Shown piece after piece: positions 15,043 to 18,758 of a stretch of DNA of 18,758 nucleotides (its first letter is position 1; each line of letters starts with the position of its first letter). The notes below the pieces were generated by a model, which ran no database searches, was not told the DNA's origin, and worked only from the letters and a program-made list of their open reading frames with translations. This stretch comes from Desulfobacterales bacterium. Lineage in GTDB: Bacteria > Desulfobacterota > Desulfobacteria > Desulfobacterales > RPRI01. Where the stretch lies: contig JAUYEO010000100.1 of assembly GCA_030689795.1 (NCBI GenBank), positions 1-18,758 on the forward strand, written 5' to 3'. Both the position numbers and the translations under genes were made by a program.

Positions 15043-18000
15043 TTAGTTCTCATTGCTCATTCCCCTGGGCCTTTCGAGGCTGACGGAAACAACTTTTGAA
15101 ATGCCCATCTGTTCCATGGTTATCCCAAAGAGCATATCGGCAAACTCCATACTCTTTTTGTTGTGCGTTATCATTACTATTTGAGATTTCCCGCCTATTA
15201 TTTTCAGAAGATTGTTAAACCGGTATACATTGGAATCGTCGAGAGGAGCGTCGATTTCGTCCATAATGCAGAAGGAAGCCGGTTTAAGCAGAAATATTGC
15301 GAATATAAAGGCTATGGCGGCAAGCGCTTTTTCCCCTCCCGAGAGAAGGCTCATCCTTGTAAGTTTTTTCCCGGGCGGATGTATCATGTATTCGACCCCT
15401 GTTTCAAGCGGCTTATCCGGTTCTGTCAGAACAAGGTTGGCGGTGCCTCCCTCAAAAAGACTCGGGAAAACTTCCCCTATCTTTTTATTGATTTCGTTGA
15501 AGGTATTTAAAAACCGTTCCTGGGATATTTTGTTTATCTTCCTGATGACCTTGTGCAGGTCATCAACAGCTTTCACAAGGTCGTCACGCTGAGCGCACAG
15601 AAAATCAAAGCGCTCTTTGAGCTGTTCGTATTCTTTGATAGCACCGAGGTTGACGTCCGTAAAATCCCCGATTTTTTTCCTGCACCTGTCAAGTTCTGCT
15701 TCCATTTCACCGACGGTTGTTTGCGGCTTGTCGCCTGCCGACTCTGAAAGGGATCTTACATCGGTAAAGGGCGATTGGTAGCGTTCCTCAAATCTTTTTG
15801 CAATATTTTCCCGTTGTATATTTCTTTGAGCCTGTTCAATTTCAAGCAAACGCAATTTTTCCAAAGTCTGTTCCCGCTCATTTTTGACATTTGAAATGAG
15901 GCCGTCATGTTCTTTCAGCCGGATATCAATGGAATTATAATCGGCCTCATTGTTGTCGAGCGCCTGCCTGATAATTTTTATTTTGTCGTACATTTCTTTA
16001 AGAGCAAGTTCGTTTTCGGCCGTCTTGAGTCTTGATGCTTCGATTTTTCGTGTCTTCTCAGTTATCTCCCGCTCGAGCATCTCTATCTGCCTTATTCCGT
16101 CATCATGGAATTCTCTAAGTCGCTTTAATGAACTGTTCCCGTTTTCCAGTTTGGCATTCAGGGATGTAAGCTTTAATTTAAGATCGACGACTTTTTGATC
16201 ATAGGATGCGAGTTCTGATGTCGCAGAGCCGATTTTTCCGGAGATTGCCTCCACTTTTTCATGGGCTTCCGAAACTTCGCTTTCGATTCCGGAGACTGCT
16301 TCATTGTATTTGGCTATCTCTTCATCAATATCGCTTTCTTCACCAAGAAGCTGTTCCTGTTCGAGCTGAACGATTTCCATGTGGCGTGTTGTGTGCTTTA
16401 AATCTTCAGACGTCTTGTAAAGAAATTTTTCCGCTTCAAGCTCATCCTGTACAGCCCTGTTGTTTTGTTCTTTCAGTTTCTGCAGGGCTATTTCCGCAGC
16501 CTTTACCTCGGACTCCAGGGTTTTTTGAACTGTACGGGCGTCTTCACTATCCCTGTCGAGCACTGATATCTGTTTTTCGAGCTCTTTGATCTCATGCTTT
16601 TTTGCGAGGATTCCCGCAGAGTTGTCATTGCTCCCCCCCGTCATTGTTCCATAGGGAGAAATAATCTCACCGTTTTTCGTGACAACCGTTTGAAAAGAGC
16701 CGTTGCTGTTGAAAGTATCAAGCGCTTCGTCGATATTTCGGGCAACAACAACATGACCGAGAAGGGTTTCAGCCGTTTTTTCGAACCCCGGTTTGACTAC
16801 AACATGGTTTAAAAGTAGTTTTGAAGAGTCGGGTTTTTTATAATGTTCGCATTCCAGCTTCCTGATGGATGATACGGGAACGAATCCGCTGCGGCCGGCG
16901 CTTTTGTTTTGCAGAAATTGAATCAGCGAATTACCGGTATTCTGATCCTGGACGAGTATATACTGAAGAGATTCACCCAGCGCGGCTTCTACAGCCGTTT
17001 CAAAGGAAGCCTCAGGTTCTATGATATCCGCCATAAGCCCTATAATGCCGCCTGCTATACTGCTTTCAACACTGTCCTGCCCGCTTCGGTTTTTCATTAT
17101 GGCTCTGACACCGTCTTTATACCACTCGAAATTATCTTCCATTTTCTTTAAAGCGGTATATCTTGACCTTACCTTGTTTCGTTCCATCTCAAGCGTCTGA
17201 ACTTTCTTTACCTGGCTTCCGAGCAGCCTGCTTTTTTCCGAAAGCCGCTGTTGGGCTCCGCTTATTTCTTTGCCCAGTTCATCTATCGTTTGCCTGCATG
17301 ATTTGAGTTCATCTCTTGCCCTTGTCTCTATATCCTTTATTTCGGAAACTTTTTTTGCAGCAACGGCATACTCTTCATCAGCCCTTTTGAGCCGTCTTTT
17401 GAGGTTTTCCCTGTTGCTTGTCGCATTCTGATAAATGTTCTTATATCTTGCTTCGTGAGCTACAAGATTCATAAGATTCGTTTTACAGGCATCAAGCTCC
17501 GTGTTCAGCTCCGACAGCCGGCTCCTGATATTCAAAGAAGCATCTCTCTCGTTGTTAAGGCCCGAGCGGGTCATGTTCATTTCATCGTTGATAAAAATGG
17601 TTTGAGATTCGACCTGGGATATTTCGGATAGAATTTTGCCGTTTCTTTCATCGAGTTCTGCACGCGCGGATTCAAGATCCGAGATCTCGGCAATAAGCCT
17701 CTCCTCATCTTTACGAAGGTGCAGGAGATCATTTTCCAGCCTGTCCGTATTGCGCTGGATTTCAAATATACCGGATTTCTGCTCGGATATTTCCTGGTTC
17801 TTTTGAGAAAGCTTTAGCTTTATCTCTTCAACAACAGCATCCAGTTTATGGATTTGTGAAACGTGCTTTATATCCACATCCCTTAAATCTTTCAATATTG
17901 CATCCGTTTCATCTATCAGTCTTGTGTATTCGTCGAAATAATAGATCGTAATAAATGTATCCAGTTTTTTAATGCGTTCCTGGAAATTTTTGTAAATCTC

Positions 18001-18645
18001 TGCTTTTCTGGCCTGGCGCTTTAATCCCGACATTTGCCGGTTGATTTCGGAAATTATATCTGTGACGCGTAAAAGATTCTGGTTTGTAGCCTCTACTTTA
18101 CGCAATGCCTCATTTTTACGGGTGTTATAGCGGGTGATTCCCGCAGCTTCTTCTATAAAGAATCTTCTTTCTTCAGGCCCGGCATCGATAATTGCTCCGA
18201 TGTTTCCCTGTTGTATTACGGCATATGATTTTGGGCCAAGGCCGCTGCCTAAAAAAATATGATGGATGTCTTTAAGACGGCAGGGTTTTTTATTTAACAG
18301 GTATGCGCTTTCTCCTGAGCGGTAAAGACGCCTTGTCAACATGATTTCTGTGAAGTCCTTGAGCTCTTCAGGCGCTGATCCGTTATCATTTGCAAGCGTC
18401 AATGTTACTTCGGCCATATTCAACGGCGGTTTACCGTTAGTGCCTGAGAATATAACATCTTCCATGGATTTCCCGCGCAGTTGTTTAACGCTTTGTTCGC
18501 CCATGACCCATCTTAACGCATCAACAACATTGCTCTTGCCGCAACCGTTCGGGCCGACAATTGCGCAGATACCGGGAGGGAATTCGATGTTGGCCTTGTC
18601 TATAAAGGATTTAAATCCGCTTATTTCCAGCGATTTAAGTTTCAT
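15043..18645 (-). CDS. smc: Chromosome partition protein SMC
   Basis: SMC forms the dimeric core of the bacterial condensin (with ScpA and ScpB) and extrudes DNA loops for chromosome organisation and segregation. The 1200-residue product is complete. It has head Walker A GPNGCGKSN (31-39), then a long coiled coil to ~510 rich in Glu, Lys and Leu. The globular hinge spans ~510-675 (GGIIGLMADIIEPEASFETA and glycine-rich MTGGSND), followed by the returning coiled coil. The C-terminal head has ABC signature LSGGEKALAA from 1101, Walker B CIMDEID at 1126-1132, and the switch His in ITHNKKSME. The start is the ATG at 18645. The nearest binding site is a G-rich GGGGG about 13 bp upstream, overlapping a 10-bp palindrome GGACATGTCC. 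ftsY follows 24 bp downstream. scpA and scpB are not in the window. Confidence 0.98.
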   Translation of the reverse strand: MKLKSLEISGFKSFIDKANIEFPPGICAIVGPNGCGKSNVVDALRWVMGEQSVKQLRGKSMEDVIFSGTNGKPPLNMAEVTLTLANDNGSAPEELKDFTEIMLTRRLYRSGESAYLLNKKPCRLKDIHHIFLGSGLGPKSYAVIQQGNIGAIIDAGPEERRFFIEEAAGITRYNTRKNEALRKVEATNQNLLRVTDIISEINRQMSGLKRQARKAEIYKNFQERIKKLDTFITIYYFDEYTRLIDETDAILKDLRDVDIKHVSQIHKLDAVVEEIKLKLSQKNQEISEQKSGIFEIQRNTDRLENDLLHLRKDEERLIAEISDLESARAELDERNGKILSEISQVESQTIFINDEMNMTRSGLNNERDASLNIRSRLSELNTELDACKTNLMNLVAHEARYKNIYQNATSNRENLKRRLKRADEEYAVAAKKVSEIKDIETRARDELKSCRQTIDELGKEISGAQQRLSEKSRLLGSQVKKVQTLEMERNKVRSRYTALKKMEDNFEWYKDGVRAIMKNRSGQDSVESSIAGGIIGLMADIIEPEASFETAVEAALGESLQYILVQDQNTGNSLIQFLQNKSAGRSGFVPVSSIRKLECEHYKKPDSSKLLLNHVVVKPGFEKTAETLLGHVVVARNIDEALDTFNSNGSFQTVVTKNGEIISPYGTMTGGSNDNSAGILAKKHEIKELEKQISVLDRDSEDARTVQKTLESEVKAAEIALQKLKEQNNRAVQDELEAEKFLYKTSEDLKHTTRHMEIVQLEQEQLLGEESDIDEEIAKYNEAVSGIESEVSEAHEKVEAISGKIGSATSELASYDQKVVDLKLKLTSLNAKLENGNSSLKRLREFHDDGIRQIEMLEREITEKTRKIEASRLKTAENELALKEMYDKIKIIRQALDNNEADYNSIDIRLKEHDGLISNVKNEREQTLEKLRLLEIEQAQRNIQRENIAKRFEERYQSPFTDVRSLSESAGDKPQTTVGEMEAELDRCRKKIGDFTDVNLGAIKEYEQLKERFDFLCAQRDDLVKAVDDLHKVIRKINKISQERFLNTFNEINKKIGEVFPSLFEGGTANLVLTEPDKPLETGVEYMIHPPGKKLTRMSLLSGGEKALAAIAFIFAIFLLKPASFCIMDEIDAPLDDSNVYRFNNLLKIIGGKSQIVMITHNKKSMEFADMLFGITMEQMGISKVVSVSLERPRGMSNEN

Positions 18646-18680
18646 ATAAGGACATGTCCCCCTTGTAACTTGTTAACAGA

Positions 18681-18710
18681 AATATAATAAGCATCGTGAG
18701 CCAATTGCAA
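18681..18710 (-). promoter_or_regulatory. Possible promoter of the smc-ftsY unit
   Basis: On the minus strand TTGCAA (18710-18705) and TATATT (18686-18681) are 18 bp apart, or TTATAT at 17 bp. They resemble sigma70 -35 and -10 boxes about 35 bp before the smc start codon. This is a motif match only. Confidence 0.45.
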
Positions 18711-18724
18711 AACTCTCAAAACTC

Positions 18725-18758
18725 CCCTCTCCCCTTGCGGGAGAGGGTTAGGGTGAGG
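18725..18758. repeat. Dispersed-type hairpin repeat at window end (continues outside)
   Basis: CCCTCTCCC (18725-18733) and GGGAGAGGG (18739-18747) pair perfectly over 9 bp around CTTGC, followed by TTAGGGTGAGG running off the window. The sequence resembles a short repeat found in the intergenic regions of many proteobacterial genomes (recollection, not searched). Its relation to the smc promoter is unclear. Confidence 0.6.

Overview
The window looks like a housekeeping stretch of a Desulfobacterota (deltaproteobacterial) chromosome, most likely a Desulfobacterales-type sulfate reducer or relative. This is an inference from gene order (mfd, surA-type genes, rodZ-like, recO, GHMP kinase, glyQ, glyS, small protein, nucleoside phosphorylase, ligA, acyP, then hup, ftsY and smc on the other strand), from the separate GlyQ and GlyS subunits, from the Gram-negative envelope genes, and from the style of the short intergenic repeats. 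No ribosomal RNA or other direct taxonomic marker is present.

Layout: positions 1-13213 hold a tightly packed rightward block. It starts with the 3' half of mfd (cut by the window edge), followed by an 87-bp inverted-repeat element. Next come a SurA-like lipoprotein, SurA, a RodZ-like membrane protein, RecO, an orphan GHMP sugar kinase, glycyl-tRNA synthetase alpha and beta, an 83-residue protein that resembles PC4-type single-strand DNA binders, a nucleoside phosphorylase, NAD-dependent DNA ligase and acylphosphatase. Most gaps are under about 100 bp and one pair overlaps, so much of it is probably co-transcribed. Positions 13380-18645 are leftward: smc and ftsY form a two-gene unit, and the HU gene has its own promoter. 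The two blocks converge at 13214-13379, where a good Rho-independent terminator ends the HU transcript.

Functionally the window mixes genome maintenance (Mfd, RecO, LigA, HU, SMC), envelope protein biogenesis (SurA pair, FtsY), cell shape (RodZ-like) and translation (GlyQS). I saw no CRISPR array, transposase, phage gene, toxin-antitoxin pair, or tRNA/rRNA gene.

The most unusual features are non-coding. A family of roughly 60-bp hairpin elements lies in opposite orientations on both sides of the HU gene, and one copy is extended by a 44-bp tandem duplication that ends on the ftsY stop codon. There is also a separate perfect 18-bp inverted repeat between mfd and the next gene, a degenerate 15-16-bp motif recurring in four spacers, and a 14-bp perfect palindrome touching the glyS ribosome binding site. 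Among proteins, the PC4-like small protein and the parvulin-less SurA-like lipoprotein deserve a second look. I found no convincing evidence for an entirely new multi-gene system.
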